Made by a program: the position numbers and the translations under genes. The notes beneath the pieces were generated by a model. The model searched no databases. It was not told where the DNA came from and saw only the letters and a program-made list of their open reading frames with translations. Positions 4,656-5,257 of a stretch of DNA of 5,257 bases are shown piece after piece; positions within the stretch are counted from its first letter, which is position 1, and the number at the start of each line of letters is the position of its first letter. The stretch comes from an uncultured Collinsella sp. (GTDB taxonomy: Bacteria; Actinomycetota; Coriobacteriia; Coriobacteriales; Coriobacteriaceae): positions 1 to 5,257 of the forward strand of contig CABUKY010000127.1 in the NCBI GenBank assembly GCA_902492185.1, written 5' to 3'.

Positions 4656-5257
4656 ATGCAGCATTCGAATCATCGCACCGCAGCGCTCATTGCGTCGAAG
4701 CCGGCTCGTATCATCACGAGTGCCGCGCTCGCCGTTGCGCTGACGGCCACGCCGATGCTCTCCCCCGTTGCGGCGTATGCCGCCTCGCAGGCAACGCAGG
4801 ACCAGCTTTCCGCAGCCCAGCAGAAGATCGAAGCCGCCACGAGCGCCTACAACGACGCCCGCACCAAACTCGATGACCTGCAAAAGCAGATTGACTCCAA
4901 TGAGGCAAGCATCGAGGAAATCGAGGCCAAGCTTCCCGAGCAGCAGGCCAAGGCAAGCTCCGCCATGCGCGATCTGTACAAGTATCAGAAGGGCACCAAT
5001 CCCATCGTGAGCTTCCTGGTCAACGCGCAGAGCCTGGGTGAGTTCATCACGACCTGCAAATACACCAACCAGATCACGAGCTCGAGCGTCGACGAGATCG
5101 AAGAGCTCAATAACATGCAAACCGAACTCGAGCAGAACAAGGCCGAGCTCCAGCAGGCCAAGTCTCAGCTTGAGGCGGAGCAGAAAAACGCCGAGGATGC
5201 GCTGGCGCAGGCCCAGCAGCTTCGCAGCGAGGCACAGGCAAAAGCCGAGCAGGAAAA
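4656..5257 (+). CDS. Secreted coiled-coil protein, N-terminal part of a PcsB/CwlO-like peptidoglycan hydrolase, 3' end missing
   Basis: Exported cell-wall protein; 200 codons are visible and the frame is open at the right edge. The ATG at 4656 has AGAGGG 5 nt upstream. A signal peptide is clear: Lys15 and Arg18, a hydrophobic core at about 19-35, and an AYA site with predicted cleavage after Ala42. From about 46 to 105 and again 145-200 the protein is a Glu/Gln/Ala/Lys-rich heptad-like coiled coil. Between them RDLYKYQKGTNPIVSFLV (105-122) and AQSLGEFITTCKYT (124-137) match the pattern of the PcsB/CwlO coiled-coil module, where such a segment joins the two helices. Such proteins usually end in an NlpC/P60 or CHAP catalytic domain, which would lie beyond the window. 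In known systems this coil is where FtsEX-type regulators act. Upstream lie a TAGAAT box and a repeat cluster suggesting dedicated control. Confidence 0.85.
   Translation, partial: MQHSNHRTAALIASKPARIITSAALAVALTATPMLSPVAAYAASQATQDQLSAAQQKIEAATSAYNDARTKLDDLQKQIDSNEASIEEIEAKLPEQQAKASSAMRDLYKYQKGTNPIVSFLVNAQSLGEFITTCKYTNQITSSSVDEIEELNNMQTELEQNKAELQQAKSQLEAEQKNAEDALAQAQQLRSEAQAKAEQE

Noticed and set aside
4568..4876. A 102-codon + strand frame starting inside the repeat cluster
   Set aside because: It overlaps the true secreted protein in another frame and starts within palindromic DNA with no ribosome site; its Arg/His/Cys-rich translation matches no family.
4584..5120. A 178-codon frame on the - strand opposite the coiled-coil gene, with hydrophobic stretches
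   Set aside because: The Leu/Gly/Val runs are the reverse reading of Glu/Gln/Lys/Ala coiled-coil codons. The sense strand has a signal peptide, ribosome site and family motif.

Overview
The window is a GC-rich bacterial chromosome segment with tightly packed genes, GTG as well as ATG starts, and purine-rich ribosome binding sites (AAGGAG, AAGGAGG, AGGAAG). The gene content and protein style suggest a gut Coriobacteriia actinobacterium, with Collinsella my best guess. That is an inference from family resemblance, because no rRNA or marker gene is present.

Layout. At the left, on the + strand, are the 3' part of an energy-coupling factor (ECF) transporter ATPase and the complete EcfT membrane subunit, overlapping by 8 nt. 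They end at a strong hairpin terminator that probably serves both directions. On the - strand follow an aspartate/glutamate-family racemase (1481-2227) and, upstream of it in transcription order, an ATP-grasp ligase (2312-3568) that resembles the D-aspartate ligase (Asl) of Enterococcus faecium. A divergent, 220-nt intergenic region then leads to a + strand MOSC-domain protein (3789-4421). After a 234-nt AT-richer gap with several related inverted repeats comes the start of a secreted coiled-coil protein. It looks like the N-terminal module of a PcsB/CwlO-type peptidoglycan hydrolase and runs off the right edge.

How the genes fit together. The racemase and ligase form a coherent two-step module: L-Asp to D-Asp, then ATP-dependent attachment of D-Asp to a peptidoglycan precursor side chain, giving a D-Asp cross-bridge. 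The secreted hydrolase-like protein close by is also a cell-wall gene, though on its own promoter. The ECF pair is a nutrient uptake system whose substrate cannot be told from this window, because the S component is not visible. The MOSC protein has no molybdenum cofactor gene beside it here.

The most interesting items are the D-Asp cross-bridge module in a probable actinobacterium, the regulatory-looking region between its two genes (a hairpin overlapping a promoter, followed by a 12-bp palindrome), and the cluster of GTTGA/TCAAC inverted repeats before the hydrolase. I saw no mobile element, CRISPR array, tRNA or rRNA.
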